DNA of 64,000 nt from Parabacteroides chinchillae. GTDB lineage: Bacteria; Bacteroidota; Bacteroidia; Bacteroidales; Tannerellaceae. Position numbers and translations under genes: made by a program. The number at the start of each line of letters is the position of its first letter. Position 1 is the stretch's first letter. The DNA is taken from the NCBI RefSeq assembly GCF_900108035.1, contig NZ_FNVS01000019.1, positions 1 to 64,000 on the forward strand, written 5' to 3'. The notes beneath the pieces are model-generated. The model did no database searches and was not told the origin of the DNA. It saw nothing but the letters and a program-made list of their open reading frames with translations. This document shows, in pieces, positions 25,454 to 35,464 of the stretch.

Positions 25454-26731
25454 ATGAAAGGTAAGGAAAGAGATAAATTTGATGATTTGTTCCGTTCGAA
25501 ATTGGAGGATTTCGAAATGGATACAATGCCAGGCGATTGGGAGGCTATAGCCGATCGTTTGCCCAAGGAAGTATCTGTTCCTTTTCGTAAAACTTTATAT
25601 TATTGGGCTGCAGCAGCAGTTGTTTCTTTGTTGATGATTACGGGTAGTGTTTATTTATTTAACCACGAACAGTCCGATCTTCCGATAGCAAAGGAAATAA
25701 TAGAACATACAAAGGAGATAGAGAACCATATAATTGAAGATAAAAAGGTGATTGCCGAAGTGTCGGAAACTTCTGTAAAACAGGATGAAAATAAGACAAA
25801 GAAGATGAATGTGGCAGTTGTACGGTCTCCTGCAAAAAGCCAAGGTAAAAGGACTATGATTAGTTCTCACGCAAATGTTGTTCCGGAAGTAAATATGTTA
25901 TCTGCTAAAAAAATGCAGACCGATAGTATAGTTACTGCAGATTTTGCACAACAGCTGTTGACAGAAGATGCAAAAACAGAAGATATTCAGGTTTTAGCAG
26001 AGAAAGAATCGCAGAATAAAGCATTGATTGCAGATGCAACACCTGTGATAAAAAAGAAAAAATCAACGGCTTCCCGTAAATGGGGATTCGGTATGGGGGG
26101 AGGAGGCCTTTCGATTGGAGCGGATAATTCTGTCCCCCAGTATATGATGAAAAGTGCGTTGTTGACAAGTGATCAATTGCTTTCGATGAATGCTCCTTTT
26201 TTTAATGAAGAATTGCCGAAAACAGATGTACACCATAAAACACCGGTCTCTTTCGGATTATCGGTGAGTCGTTATTTGAATAACCGTTTTTCGTTGCAGA
26301 CAGGGCTTAATTATTCTTTTTTATCTTCTGAATGGACAACGAATGGTTCTTATCATGGTGAGGTAAAACAGAAATTGCATTTTATCGGAATACCTCTTTC
26401 GGTTGCTTATAAAATTGTAGAATGGAATCGTTTTCAGGTTTATGCAGCAGCCGGAGCTATGGCAGAAGTTAATGTTGCAGGAAAGCAACGGTCAAAATTC
26501 TTTTTTGATGATAAAGAAATATCCAGTGTATCGGAACGCGTGCGGATGAAAGAATGGCTTTGGTCTGTTAATGCCCGCGCTGGTGTAAGTTACCCGTTGA
26601 TTCGTTTTGTAAGTGCATTTGCCGAAGTTGGTGCCGGATATTATTTTGATAATGGAAGTAGCATTGAAACGATTCATTCAGAAAAGCCGTTTAATGTGAA
26701 TTTTCAGTTAGGTTTCCGGTTAGGTTTCTAA
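25454..26731 (+). CDS. dual-membrane-spanning anti-sigma factor (Dma-like) with C-terminal outer-membrane barrel
   Basis: A 425-residue protein with an unusual layout: residues 1-46 are hydrophilic and cytoplasmic in character (DKFDDLFRSKLEDFEMDTMPGDWEAIADRLP), 48-69 form one transmembrane helix, about 70-207 are a low-complexity, Lys/Glu-rich linker, and 208-425 form an outer-membrane beta barrel (GFGMGGGGLSIG...) ending in the aromatic beta signal QLGFRLGF. There is no signal peptide. This is the architecture described for Dma anti-sigma factors of Bacteroides thetaiotaomicron, which control vesiculation. ATG 25454 is preferred; ATG 25439 overlaps the sigma gene. Confidence 0.82.
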   Translation: MKGKERDKFDDLFRSKLEDFEMDTMPGDWEAIADRLPKEVSVPFRKTLYYWAAAAVVSLLMITGSVYLFNHEQSDLPIAKEIIEHTKEIENHIIEDKKVIAEVSETSVKQDENKTKKMNVAVVRSPAKSQGKRTMISSHANVVPEVNMLSAKKMQTDSIVTADFAQQLLTEDAKTEDIQVLAEKESQNKALIADATPVIKKKKSTASRKWGFGMGGGGLSIGADNSVPQYMMKSALLTSDQLLSMNAPFFNEELPKTDVHHKTPVSFGLSVSRYLNNRFSLQTGLNYSFLSSEWTTNGSYHGEVKQKLHFIGIPLSVAYKIVEWNRFQVYAAAGAMAEVNVAGKQRSKFFFDDKEISSVSERVRMKEWLWSVNARAGVSYPLIRFVSAFAEVGAGYYFDNGSSIETIHSEKPFNVNFQLGFRLGF

Positions 26732-26786
26732 AATGGAATAGAATAATAATTCATAAATATACAAATACTTAAAAACAGAAATTAAA

Positions 26787-27584
26787 ATGAAGAAACGTGG
26801 ATTTTTAGGAATGGTAGTGGCGTCTGCCTTACTTTTGTTGACCTCTTGTCTTGGTGATTCAAATAACCAACAGACATTGTCGTCTATACCTGGTGTTATC
26901 TCTACTTCAAAGGATTATAAGACTATAATCAAAACAGCAGCAGGTGCTGCTATTTATTCTCCTAGTTTGGAAACTGCCGGTTATTTGCCCGGTCAGTGTG
27001 TATTGGCTTCTTTCACGATTGATTTTGATGCTGCAGAAAATGCAAATGCTGCTTCCAACGGGTATTATTATGCAACAATGAATGCTGTACCGACTAATGT
27101 TGACAGATGGTATGCTAACCCTATAATGGGAGATACAACTAAACTTCTGGATAAGGAACAAGCTGTTACGAGCCCTATTGATACTCGTTATGGTGCTGCA
27201 TATTTAGAAGGAATGCTATTCTTGTTCTCGGATTTTACACATTTAACAAAGCAAGAGTCAAACTGGTACTTGTCGTATGATGGAAATCAGACAGCTGTTG
27301 AAGAAAACGGAAAGAGAATCTATTCTGTTTTCTTGAGAGCTGCAATTAAGACAGAAGGTCAGACTCCGTCTTTGAACTCAGTTGTGGTTAACGCATTTGA
27401 TGCTAAAACAATGATTGATGGTTTCAACACAAAGGAAAAGGATTTGGGTAATAAAGAGTATTATATTAAAATCAATTATATCAAAGAAATTGATGCAAAA
27501 GATCCTACTAAGTTTACCTGGACATCAACAGATCCTACGTGGATGAAACTCTCTGTTCCTGCAGATAATACGACTGGAAAATAA
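26787..27584 (+). CDS. NigD-like lipoprotein 1
   Basis: A 265-residue lipoprotein (signal then LLLTSC, Cys21). The mature protein shares a layout with the next gene: an AAIYSPSLET strand, LPGQCVLASFTIDF, a TTKLLDKEQAVTS segment and a C-terminal IKINYIKEID sheet. The pattern suggests the OB-like plus beta-sandwich NigD family, but that assignment needs a profile search. It lies 55 bp after the dual-membrane anti-sigma gene. In B. theta the Dma system acts through a NigD protein, so the position supports the call. A terminator follows. Confidence 0.65.
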   Translation: MKKRGFLGMVVASALLLLTSCLGDSNNQQTLSSIPGVISTSKDYKTIIKTAAGAAIYSPSLETAGYLPGQCVLASFTIDFDAAENANAASNGYYYATMNAVPTNVDRWYANPIMGDTTKLLDKEQAVTSPIDTRYGAAYLEGMLFLFSDFTHLTKQESNWYLSYDGNQTAVEENGKRIYSVFLRAAIKTEGQTPSLNSVVVNAFDAKTMIDGFNTKEKDLGNKEYYIKINYIKEIDAKDPTKFTWTSTDPTWMKLSVPADNTTGK

Positions 27585-27605
27585 TTCGTATAAAAGATAA
27601 AGTAA

Positions 27606-27640
27606 GTCCTGACCCGGTAAAATAAATTCCGGGTCAGGAC
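27606..27640 (+). terminator. terminator after NigD-like gene 1
   Basis: A perfect 12-bp stem GTCCTGACCCGG / CCGGGTCAGGAC with an 11-nt loop and a T tract. Confidence 0.92.
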
Positions 27641-27709
27641 TTTTTTGTTTTAAGTGGTTTGTATATACCTGATTATAGGGAATATTATCTATTTCTCCTT
27701 ATTATTTAC

Positions 27710-27717
27710 TACCTTTG
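27710..27717 (+). promoter_or_regulatory. -7 box (TACCTTTG) for NigD-like gene 2
   Basis: TACCTTTG lies 21 nt before the ATG at 27739. It gives the second lipoprotein its own transcript downstream of the terminator. Confidence 0.55.
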
Positions 27718-27738
27718 CAGAGAAAATAGTAGTGTAAG

Positions 27739-28488
27739 ATGAAGATGTGTAAGTGGTATAGTGTGATTACGTTGCTGGTTTTACTGGTTTCATGCATGGG
27801 CCAGGATGAAGATAAACAGACGTTTGGAGGCCAATTAGGTGTTATTCAGGAAGAGCCGGAATTAGGCGTTTGTTTATGGGAAGGTGATGTTATTTATTCG
27901 CCAGCCCTGGATACAATGGCTTTGAAAGCCGGAGATTGCTGTTTGTTGAATTATACAATAGATCATGCTTCAAAAGAATCTTTGCCAGGGTATTCAAAAT
28001 ACAGGGCAGAAATATTAAAGTATGAACCGGTTCCGGTATTTGGTTTATCTCCGAACCTGACAGATACAACCCGTATATTGGATAATGAATGTTTTATAAG
28101 TTTTTCATTGCAGAGAAGTATGTATTTGAAAAATCGTTTTTTTCTTTTTACGGAACATGGTAATTATGTGGATGGACAAACTACTCTTTTTGAATTGACC
28201 TATAATCCGAAACAGGAAGCGACTATTGACCGTAATAATAATCGTGTCTATAACTTGTATCTTCGTACGGCAACGGCTGAAGATATGACAGGTATGACAG
28301 GTTCCCGCTATACATTGCCAATTGCTTTAGATTTAGAGAAATTTGTGAAGGAATCGGGTGAAATAGAAAAGAATGCGGGGTTGGATAGTTTAAAATTCAA
28401 GTTTAATTATCCACGTAGTTTTAATTCCGATACGACGGCTTGTATATGGACTTCGTCGGATATGGTTGCCTTGCCAATCAATGAATAA
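27739..28488 (+). CDS. NigD-like lipoprotein 2 (paralogue of the preceding gene)
   Basis: A 249-residue lipoprotein with a short signal and Cys19 (LLVSCMGQDED). It lines up with the previous protein along its length: DVIYSPALDTMALKAGDCCLLNYTIDH, TTRILDNECF, NRVYNLYLRTAT and LKFKFNYPRS match IYSPSLETAGYLPGQCVLASFTIDF, TTKLLDKEQ, KRIYSVFLRAAI and YYIKINYIKE. The identity looks low, so the duplication is old. It has its own promoter, suggesting separate control from its neighbour. Function is unknown. Confidence 0.65.
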   Translation: MKMCKWYSVITLLVLLVSCMGQDEDKQTFGGQLGVIQEEPELGVCLWEGDVIYSPALDTMALKAGDCCLLNYTIDHASKESLPGYSKYRAEILKYEPVPVFGLSPNLTDTTRILDNECFISFSLQRSMYLKNRFFLFTEHGNYVDGQTTLFELTYNPKQEATIDRNNNRVYNLYLRTATAEDMTGMTGSRYTLPIALDLEKFVKESGEIEKNAGLDSLKFKFNYPRSFNSDTTACIWTSSDMVALPINE

Positions 28489-28525
28489 AAAGGCAATAGT
28501 GAAGACGAATCCTTTATATTTTTTA

Positions 28526-28533
28526 TATTTTTG
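28526..28533 (+). promoter_or_regulatory. -7 box (TATTTTTG) for the YIP1 gene
   Basis: TATTTTTG lies 21 nt before the ATG at 28555 and fits TAnnTTTG. The -33 element is unclear. Confidence 0.45.
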
Positions 28534-28554
28534 CTTTTTTAAATAGAAAAGAAG

Positions 28555-29121
28555 ATGTACAAAGAGATATTTCAGTGGGTAATAGCTATTATAACACAAC
28601 CGGCAAAGGCCTGGGATTTATTGGCAAAGAAAGATGAAAAAGATGATGAATTTTTATCCCGTTTTGTTTATCCTTTGATCGGGCTTGTTACAGTTGCCGC
28701 TTTTTTAGGAGTGTTGTTTACAAGAAAAGAATTTGATATTGAATTAGCTCTAAAATCTTCAATAAAGACATTAGTTTCATCTTTTGGTGGTTTTTATTTG
28801 GCATCTTATTTTTTGAATGAGCTTTGGCAGGGTTTATTTAAACGTGAAAAGGATATGAAATTGTGCCAGCGTTTTGTAGGATATTCTTCATCTCTGATGT
28901 TCGCATTGAATATTATATTGATGCTTTTGCCGGAATTCTTTTTTCTTCGTATATTTATTCTTTATACCCTATATATTGTATGGGAAGGTGCTGGTCCATA
29001 TATGCAGATAGAAGAGAATATCCGTTTGAAATTTGTTTCAATAACAACAGCTATCATATTAATTACGCCACTTCTTATAGAGTTTATCCTGGTACTTTTG
29101 ATGCCGGGATTGAGTTATTGA
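28555..29121 (+). CDS. YIP1-family integral membrane protein
   Basis: A 188-residue protein with about five transmembrane segments and the N-terminal ITQPAKAWDLLAKK motif typical of bacterial YIP1 proteins, then FVYPLIGLVTVAAFLG and FVGYSSSLMFALNIILMLLPEFFFLRI. The biochemical role of bacterial YIP1 proteins is unknown. smpB begins 15 bp downstream, so they are probably co-transcribed. Confidence 0.75.
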   Translation: MYKEIFQWVIAIITQPAKAWDLLAKKDEKDDEFLSRFVYPLIGLVTVAAFLGVLFTRKEFDIELALKSSIKTLVSSFGGFYLASYFLNELWQGLFKREKDMKLCQRFVGYSSSLMFALNIILMLLPEFFFLRIFILYTLYIVWEGAGPYMQIEENIRLKFVSITTAIILITPLLIEFILVLLMPGLSY

Positions 29122-29136
29122 TAAAAGAATACAGGA

Positions 29137-29598
29137 ATGAAAGAAAAGATTAGTAACAACATACAGATAAAGAATAAACGGGCAACATTCGATTATGAGT
29201 TGCTTGATACGTTTACGGCCGGTATTGTGCTGACTGGTACAGAAATAAAATCGATCCGGTTAGGTAAAGCAAGTTTGGTTGATACATTCTGTATTGTTGA
29301 TAAAGGAGAGTTGTGGGTAAAGAATATGTATATTGCCGAATACTTTTATGGTACATATAATAACCACGTCTCACGTAGGGATCGTAAGCTTTTGCTTACC
29401 AAAAAAGAATTGCGTAAAGTTGATAACGCCGTACGTACCAGTGGTTTTACTATTATTCCTACCAAACTGTTTATAAATGAAAAAGGATTGGCAAAGATTA
29501 TTATAGCTATTGCTAAAGGTAAGAAAGAATATGATAAGCGTGATTCGATAAAGGAGCGTGATGACCGACGCGAAATGGATCGTGCTTTTAAGAGATAA
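29137..29598 (+). CDS. smpB: SsrA-binding protein SmpB
   Basis: A 153-residue protein of standard SmpB length: [29 protein letters not shown] at the start, [20 protein letters not shown] in the middle, and a basic C-terminal tail [27 protein letters not shown] that enters the decoding site. It binds tmRNA and is essential for trans-translation. Its RNA partner is at 1164-1560 in this same window. Confidence 0.97.
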   Translation: MKEKISNNIQIKNKRATFDYELLDTFTAGIVLTGTEIKSIRLGKASLVDTFCIVDKGELWVKNMYIAEYFYGTYNNHVSRRDRKLLLTKKELRKVDNAVRTSGFTIIPTKLFINEKGLAKIIIAIAKGKKEYDKRDSIKERDDRREMDRAFKR

Positions 29599-29608
29599 TA
29601 TCTGAAGA

Positions 29609-30556
29609 ATGCGAAATAACACAATGAACCGCATTTGGCAATGTGTTAAGAAGGCGTTGCCTAAAGCAGCCAAAACTTGTATATGGCTACTTAAAATAAT
29701 ATTGCCTATTTCTTTGTTGGTTCGTTTGTTACAATATTCCGGCCTGTTAGCTAAAATATCTGCTTTATTAGCTCCTGCATTCTCCTTTGTTGGATTACCG
29801 GGTGAAACAGCGATTGTATTTATTACCAGTATCTTTAGCCCTTTGTATGCTCCGATTGCATTAATCAGTTCAATGTCTTTAGGTGTAAGAGAAGCAACAA
29901 TTCTGGCTTTGATGTGCCTTACATCACATAATTTAATGGTAGAATCATCGGTACAGGCTAAAACAGGTTCTTCTTTTTGGGGAATGACAGGTTTACGGTT
30001 CGTTATGAGTTTTATCATCGCTTTTTTTCTCAATCAAGTAATGCCGCACGATGGTTGGGGACATGTTGGAACAACAGAGAGCGCGGCTGTGTGTGACAGT
30101 TTATTGGAAGTACTTGTCCTTTGGTTTACTAGTTCGATGAAGGTGCTTGTTTCTATTTTGTTGATTGTAACGGTTTTGATGATTCTGCACTATGTTTTAG
30201 ATGAATTTAGATTGATGAAAGGACTTTCAACGGCTTTATCTCCAATGATGAAAGTTTTTGGGTTGTCGGAAAATTCGGCTTTTCTTTGGCTGGTTGGTAA
30301 CGTTATCGGGCTTGCGTATGGTGGTGCTATTATGGTTGAACAAATGGATAATAAACAGTTAACTTATAGTGAGGGAAATTTGTTAAATTATCATCTGGCA
30401 GTTTGTCACTCTTTATTAGAAGACACAATTATATTTGCTGCAATAGGCATACCGGCTTTGTGGATTTTGGGAACGCGTTTGTTTTTTGCAATTACGGTTG
30501 TTTGGGTTCGCAAAGGATATAGTTATATTTATACAAGAAGAATAGAGCGTATATGA
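29609..30556 (+). CDS. nucleoside-recognition (gate) domain membrane protein
   Basis: A 315-residue polytopic membrane protein with two gate-like halves: [51 protein letters not shown], and [28 protein letters not shown]. These glycine-rich loops recall the nucleoside-recognition domain of concentrative nucleoside transporters and spore-maturation proteins. The transported molecule is unknown. Its stop overlaps the metH start by 4 nt (ATGA), implying coupled translation. Confidence 0.8.
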   Translation: MRNNTMNRIWQCVKKALPKAAKTCIWLLKIILPISLLVRLLQYSGLLAKISALLAPAFSFVGLPGETAIVFITSIFSPLYAPIALISSMSLGVREATILALMCLTSHNLMVESSVQAKTGSSFWGMTGLRFVMSFIIAFFLNQVMPHDGWGHVGTTESAAVCDSLLEVLVLWFTSSMKVLVSILLIVTVLMILHYVLDEFRLMKGLSTALSPMMKVFGLSENSAFLWLVGNVIGLAYGGAIMVEQMDNKQLTYSEGNLLNYHLAVCHSLLEDTIIFAAIGIPALWILGTRLFFAITVVWVRKGYSYIYTRRIERI

Positions 30557-33500
30557 ATAAAGAAACATTTTTAAAGCTTCTTAGAGAGCGTATATTGATA
30601 TTGGACGGTGGTATGGGTACTATGGTTCAAGGTTTTAAATTGAAGGAGGAAGATTACAGAGGCGAGCGTTTTGCTGATTTTCCCAAACAACTGAAGGGCA
30701 ATAATGATTTACTTTGTATTACCCGCCCGGATGTGATACAATCGATTCATCGCCAGTATCTGAGTGCAGGTGCGGATATTTTTGCAACTAATACATTTAA
30801 TGCCAATGCCATTTCTATGGAAGATTATGGCATGCAGGGGTATGTACGTGATATTAATCTTGCTGCCGGAATACTGGCTAGAGAAGTGGCTGATACTTTT
30901 ATGGCAGAAAATACGGATCGTAAAGTTTTTGTAGCAGGCTCTGTTGGTCCTACAAATAAAACGGCATCAATGAGTCCCGATGTAAGCGATCCTGCCTATC
31001 GTGCTGTTACCTATATGGACTTATATATAGCATATAAAGAACAGGTAGAGGCTCTGGTTGATGGAGGTGTGGATATAATTCTTTTTGAAACCACATTCGA
31101 TACGTTGAATGTAAAAGCTGGTTTAGAGGCAGCTGGGACCGTATTAAAAGAAAAGGGTAAAGATTTGCCGATCATGCTATCTCTTACCTTGTCGGCGCAG
31201 GGAGGACGTACATTCTCCGGTCAAACATTAATGGCGTTTCTTGCATCTGTACAACATACAAATATTGTAAGCGTAGGGTTGAACTGTTCGTTTGGCGCGG
31301 CTGATATGAAACCCTATCTGGCAGAGTTGGCAAAAAATGCTCCCTATTATATCAGTGCATATCCAAATGCCGGACTACCGAACAGCTTTGGTTTGTATGA
31401 TGAGACTCCTGAAAAAATGGCTATGCATGTTAAGCCTTTTATAGAAGATGGTTTAGTGAATATACTGGGTGGATGTTGCGGAACAACGCCAGCCCATATT
31501 GCGAAATATCCAGATTTGATTAAAGGTGCCAAACCTCATATTCCGGTAGCAAAACCGGATTGTTTGTGGTTGTCTGGACTGGAGTTGCTTGAAGTGAAGC
31601 CGGAAAACAACTTTGTGAATGTTGGTGAACGTTGTAATGTTGCAGGGTCGCGTAAGTTTCTTCGCCTGATTAAGGAAGGTAACTACGAGGAAGCCCTGAC
31701 GATTGCTCGTAAACAGGTGGAGGACGGTGCACAAGTGATAGACATCAATATGGATGATGGAATGTTGGATACTGTTAAAGAGATGGTTACATTTCTGAAT
31801 CTGATAGCCTCCGAACCGGATATTGCCCGTGTACCTGTCATGATAGACTCTTCTAAATGGGAGGTCATAGAAAAAGGTTTGATGTGTGTACAAGGTAAAA
31901 GTATTGTAAATTCTATTTCATTGAAAGAAGGTGAGGAAGTTTTTCTTAAACATGCTGCCCGTATTAAGCAGTTAGGAGCCGCTGTTGTTGTGATGGCTTT
32001 TGATGAAAAAGGACAGGCCGATACGTTTGAACGTAAAATAGAAGTCTGTGGACGTGCTTACCATTTGTTGCGGGAGAAAATTGATTTTGATCCGAATGGA
32101 ATTATTTTTGATCCGAACGTATTGGCTATTGCTACCGGAATGGAAGAACATAACGGATATGGTCTTGATTTTATCCGCGCCGTTGAATGGATAAAGACAA
32201 ACCTGCCGGGAGCAAAAGTCAGCGGAGGGGTTAGTAATTTATCTTTTTCTTTTCGCGGAAATAATTATGTGCGCGAAGCAATGCATGCGGTTTTCTTATA
32301 TCATGCTATCCGTAAGGGAATGGATATGGGTATTGTTAATCCTTCCTCAAGTGTTTTGTATGAAGATATTGAACCTGCTTTTCGTGATTTATTGGAAGAT
32401 GTGATTTTGGCTCGCCGTCCGGAGGCTGCTGAAGAACTGATTACTTTTGCTCAAAATTTGCATGAGGAAAAAGATAGCGTGGAAGTTGAAAAATATGAAG
32501 CTTGGCGTGATAAACCATTACATGAGCGTTTGGAATATGCTTTGATAAAAGGTATTGGCGACCATTTGGAAGAAGATTTGCAAGAGGCTTTAAAACAATA
32601 TCCCCGTGCTGTAGATATAATCGACGGTCCGTTAATGGGAGGGATGAATAAAGTCGGAGATTTGTTTGGTGCCGGTAAAATGTTTTTGCCACAGGTGGTT
32701 AAAACAGCTCGTACGATGAAAAAAGCGGTTGCTATTTTGCAGCCTTCTATTGAAGCGGAAAAAACGGCTGCCGGTTCGGCTAAAGCAGGCAAAGTCGTAT
32801 TTGCTACAGTAAAAGGGGATGTGCATGATATAGGCAAGAATATTGTTTCTATAGTTCTGGCTTGTAACAATTATGAGGTTATTGATTTAGGAGTTATGGT
32901 ACCGGCAGAAGTGATTGTGAAAAAAGCCATAGAAGAACAACCAGACTTGGTGTGTTTGTCCGGACTTATTACTCCTTCTTTGGAGGAAATGGTGCATGTG
33001 ACTGATGAAATGCAAAAAGCCGGATTAAGAATTCCTATTATGGTTGGCGGTGCAACTACATCCAAATTGCATACAGCAGTTAAAATTGCCCCACATTATG
33101 ATTATCCGGTTATTCATGTGCTGGATGCTTCTCAAAATCCTCTGATTGCTGCCAAATTATTAAATCCGAATACACACGATGCCTATATTGCAGAGTTGAA
33201 TGAAGAATATGAGCGTCTGCGGGCATCGATGGGAAATAAAAAAGAGACGTTAGTGTCTTTAACAGAGGCACGTGCAAATGGCCAGAAGATTAATTGGAAA
33301 GATTATTCTCCGGTCGTTCCTGAAAATCCGGGAGTTCATGTAATCCCCTATATCCCGGTTGAAGAGATTATACCGTATATTCATTGGACTTTTTTCTTTA
33401 GCGCCTGGAAATTAAACGGACGCTTTGCTGAAATTACGCAAATTCACGGTTGTGATGCTTGCCGTGCTTCTTGGTTGGCTTCCTTTCCGGAAGAAGATAG

Positions 33501-34245
33501 GGAAAAGGCTGCCGAAGCGATGCAGCTGTATCAAGATGCAGTTCGTTTGCTAGACCGTTTGGTTGAAATGAAAGCAGAATATTGTAAAGCTATATATGGA
33601 TTTTTCCCGGCTAATAGCGATGGCGATAATTTAGTTATGGGCGATACAGTCATTCCTGTATTGCGCCAGCAAGCGAAAAAAAGGGATGATGTATATAAGT
33701 CTTTGGCCGATTATATACTTCCGAAGTCGGAGGGACGTACAGATTATCTGGGCGCATTTGTGGTGACGGCAGGCGCAGGGGCTGACTATCTGAAGGATAA
33801 GTTTGAAGATGAAGGAGATATGTATAGTGCTATGCTTCTGCAGACATTAACAGACCGTTTGGCCGAAGCTACAGCCGAGTATCTGCACGAGAAAGTACGT
33901 AAGGAATACTGGGGATATGCTCCAGATGAATCACTTTCAATACCGGATTTGTTTAGAGTGAAATACCAGGGTATTCGTCCGGCAATAGGCTATCCTTCTT
34001 TACCTGATCAGTTGCTTAATTATACATTGGATGGAATGTTGGACATGTCTCGTATTTGTGTACACCTGACAGAAAATGGGGCTATGTATCCGACAGCTTC
34101 GGTAAGCGGATTGTATTTTGCACATCCCGATTCTCAATATTTTATGATCGGTTCTATTGATGAGGAACAAATGAAAGATTACGCAAGGCGTCGTAACCTT
34201 TCTGAAAAAGAAGTAAGGAAGTTATTAAATAAAAATATCTCGTAA
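30553..34245 (+). CDS. metH: cobalamin-dependent methionine synthase
   Basis: A full-length 1230-residue MetH. Order of domains: homocysteine-binding barrel (LDGGMGTM near 18; zinc cysteines in LNCSFG and GGCC at 306-309), pterin-binding domain ([24 protein letters not shown]; about 350-620), B12 cap and B12-binding domain (GDVHDIGKN with the cobalt-ligand His758, then SGLITPSL), and the SAM-dependent activation domain (about 900-1230, with [11 protein letters not shown]). It transfers the methyl group of methyltetrahydrofolate to homocysteine. No cobalamin riboswitch is seen; the start overlaps the gate-protein gene. Confidence 0.97.
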   Translation: MNKETFLKLLRERILILDGGMGTMVQGFKLKEEDYRGERFADFPKQLKGNNDLLCITRPDVIQSIHRQYLSAGADIFATNTFNANAISMEDYGMQGYVRDINLAAGILAREVADTFMAENTDRKVFVAGSVGPTNKTASMSPDVSDPAYRAVTYMDLYIAYKEQVEALVDGGVDIILFETTFDTLNVKAGLEAAGTVLKEKGKDLPIMLSLTLSAQGGRTFSGQTLMAFLASVQHTNIVSVGLNCSFGAADMKPYLAELAKNAPYYISAYPNAGLPNSFGLYDETPEKMAMHVKPFIEDGLVNILGGCCGTTPAHIAKYPDLIKGAKPHIPVAKPDCLWLSGLELLEVKPENNFVNVGERCNVAGSRKFLRLIKEGNYEEALTIARKQVEDGAQVIDINMDDGMLDTVKEMVTFLNLIASEPDIARVPVMIDSSKWEVIEKGLMCVQGKSIVNSISLKEGEEVFLKHAARIKQLGAAVVVMAFDEKGQADTFERKIEVCGRAYHLLREKIDFDPNGIIFDPNVLAIATGMEEHNGYGLDFIRAVEWIKTNLPGAKVSGGVSNLSFSFRGNNYVREAMHAVFLYHAIRKGMDMGIVNPSSSVLYEDIEPAFRDLLEDVILARRPEAAEELITFAQNLHEEKDSVEVEKYEAWRDKPLHERLEYALIKGIGDHLEEDLQEALKQYPRAVDIIDGPLMGGMNKVGDLFGAGKMFLPQVVKTARTMKKAVAILQPSIEAEKTAAGSAKAGKVVFATVKGDVHDIGKNIVSIVLACNNYEVIDLGVMVPAEVIVKKAIEEQPDLVCLSGLITPSLEEMVHVTDEMQKAGLRIPIMVGGATTSKLHTAVKIAPHYDYPVIHVLDASQNPLIAAKLLNPNTHDAYIAELNEEYERLRASMGNKKETLVSLTEARANGQKINWKDYSPVVPENPGVHVIPYIPVEEIIPYIHWTFFFSAWKLNGRFAEITQIHGCDACRASWLASFPEEDREKAAEAMQLYQDAVRLLDRLVEMKAEYCKAIYGFFPANSDGDNLVMGDTVIPVLRQQAKKRDDVYKSLADYILPKSEGRTDYLGAFVVTAGAGADYLKDKFEDEGDMYSAMLLQTLTDRLAEATAEYLHEKVRKEYWGYAPDESLSIPDLFRVKYQGIRPAIGYPSLPDQLLNYTLDGMLDMSRICVHLTENGAMYPTASVSGLYFAHPDSQYFMIGSIDEEQMKDYARRRNLSEKEVRKLLNKNIS

Positions 34246-34254
34246 GAATTAATT

Positions 34255-34312
34255 TAGCTGCCTATCTTGTTTGATTTGGATAGGCAACTAAACAGATTCA
34301 GATAGGCAGCTA
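34255..34312 (+). promoter_or_regulatory. three-arm hairpin region after metH (competing stems)
   Basis: TAGCTGCCTATC (34255-34266) can pair with GATAGGCAACTA (34279-34290, one mismatch) or, perfectly over 12 bp, with GATAGGCAGCTA (34301-34312). Only one stem can form at a time. There is no strong T tract. The region ends 22 nt before the next gene. Confidence 0.55.
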
Positions 34313-34334
34313 AATTGAACAAAGTAAACATTCG

Positions 34335-35375
34335 GTGATTATACAAAACGTTAGGAAATACATTCGTTGGCCTTTGCTGGCAACAGGATTGATTGGTGTG
34401 TGGTGTGTAATGATTTTTCCGGGAGTGGCTGAAGTATACGCACGACAGGTTTATCCTTTGATAGCATGGGGCTTATCTCGCTTTTCTTCTTTGTTTCCTT
34501 TCTCTGTAGGAGATTGTTTTATCTATGGAAGTATAGTTGGGCTTCTCTTGTTTCCTGTTTACGCATATAAGCAGAAATATTCGTGGAAGTCTACTATCGG
34601 CCGAATGATAGAGTATTTGTTATGGGTGTACGTTTGGTTCTATCTGGCTTGGGGATTGAATTATTTTCGTGCGGATTTTTATACGCGTGCACAAGTTCAG
34701 TATGTACCTTATGTTACCGAAGATTTTAAATCGTTTCTTTCTGATTATACGGATTCTTTAAATACATCTTTTCTTTTTTACGATAAGATTGATACGGCGC
34801 TTGTATCTGCCGAAGTGAAAAAAGGATACGACACTTTGTCTGACAGATTTGGTATGATAAAACCATCAGGTTATCTTCGTCCGAAACCTATGTTAATTCC
34901 CCCATTGATGAGCGGTGTCGGTGTATTAGGATATATGGGCCCGTTTTTCAATGAATATAATTTGAATCCCGATTTATTGCCTGTACAATATCCTTTTACG
35001 TATGCACATGAGATGGCTCACGTATTGGGAATAGCCAATGAAGCAGAAGCGAATTTGTACGGATTTATGGTTTGCTCTCGCTCTTTGGTGCCGGAAATCC
35101 GTTTTTCCGCTTATTTTGCCTTGCTTACGTATGTCTTGAATAATGCATATCTTTTACTTAACGAAGAGGAGTTTAATCAATGGAAAGATACAATTTCTCC
35201 TGAAGTCCGGAATCTGTATAATCAAAAACTTGATTATTGGCGGTCCCGTTATAAACCTTTGATTGGCGATGCACAGGATGTTCTTTACGACTGGTTTCTG
35301 AAGGGTAATAATATACCTTCCGGTTATCAGAATTATTCGGAAGTTATAGCTTTGCTTATGGCCGTAGAAAGATAA
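34335..35375 (+). CDS. DUF3810-family membrane metalloprotease-like protein
   Basis: A 346-residue protein with three N-terminal hydrophobic segments (about 10-120) and a soluble C-terminal part with HEMAHVLGIANEAEANLYG, an HExxH zinc-protease motif with a downstream Glu. The conserved PKPMLIPPLMSGVGVLGYMGPFFNEYNLN precedes it, as in DUF3810 proteins. The protease activity is inferred from the motif only. GTG 34335 is taken as start because no in-frame ATG precedes the first hydrophobic segment. Confidence 0.75.
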   Translation: MIIQNVRKYIRWPLLATGLIGVWCVMIFPGVAEVYARQVYPLIAWGLSRFSSLFPFSVGDCFIYGSIVGLLLFPVYAYKQKYSWKSTIGRMIEYLLWVYVWFYLAWGLNYFRADFYTRAQVQYVPYVTEDFKSFLSDYTDSLNTSFLFYDKIDTALVSAEVKKGYDTLSDRFGMIKPSGYLRPKPMLIPPLMSGVGVLGYMGPFFNEYNLNPDLLPVQYPFTYAHEMAHVLGIANEAEANLYGFMVCSRSLVPEIRFSAYFALLTYVLNNAYLLLNEEEFNQWKDTISPEVRNLYNQKLDYWRSRYKPLIGDAQDVLYDWFLKGNNIPSGYQNYSEVIALLMAVER

Positions 35376-35396
35376 ATGACCGTCTGCCATTCTGTG

Positions 35397-35427
35397 TTGT
35401 CAATATCGAATTAAATAACTAACTTTG
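35397..35427 (+). promoter_or_regulatory. promoter (TTG-N20-TAACTTTG) for ileS
   Basis: TTG at 35397-35399 and TAACTTTG at 35420-35427 are separated by 20 nt, a textbook Bacteroidales primary-sigma promoter. The ileS ATG lies 38 nt after the box. Confidence 0.8.
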
Positions 35428-35464
35428 CGGCAATTTTTTAGAAGCAAGATAAATATATCGCGAT

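Noticed and set aside
30400-30552. Cobalamin riboswitch upstream of metH
   Set aside because: The region is coding for the gate protein up to a 4-nt overlap, and no B12-box-like sequence is visible.
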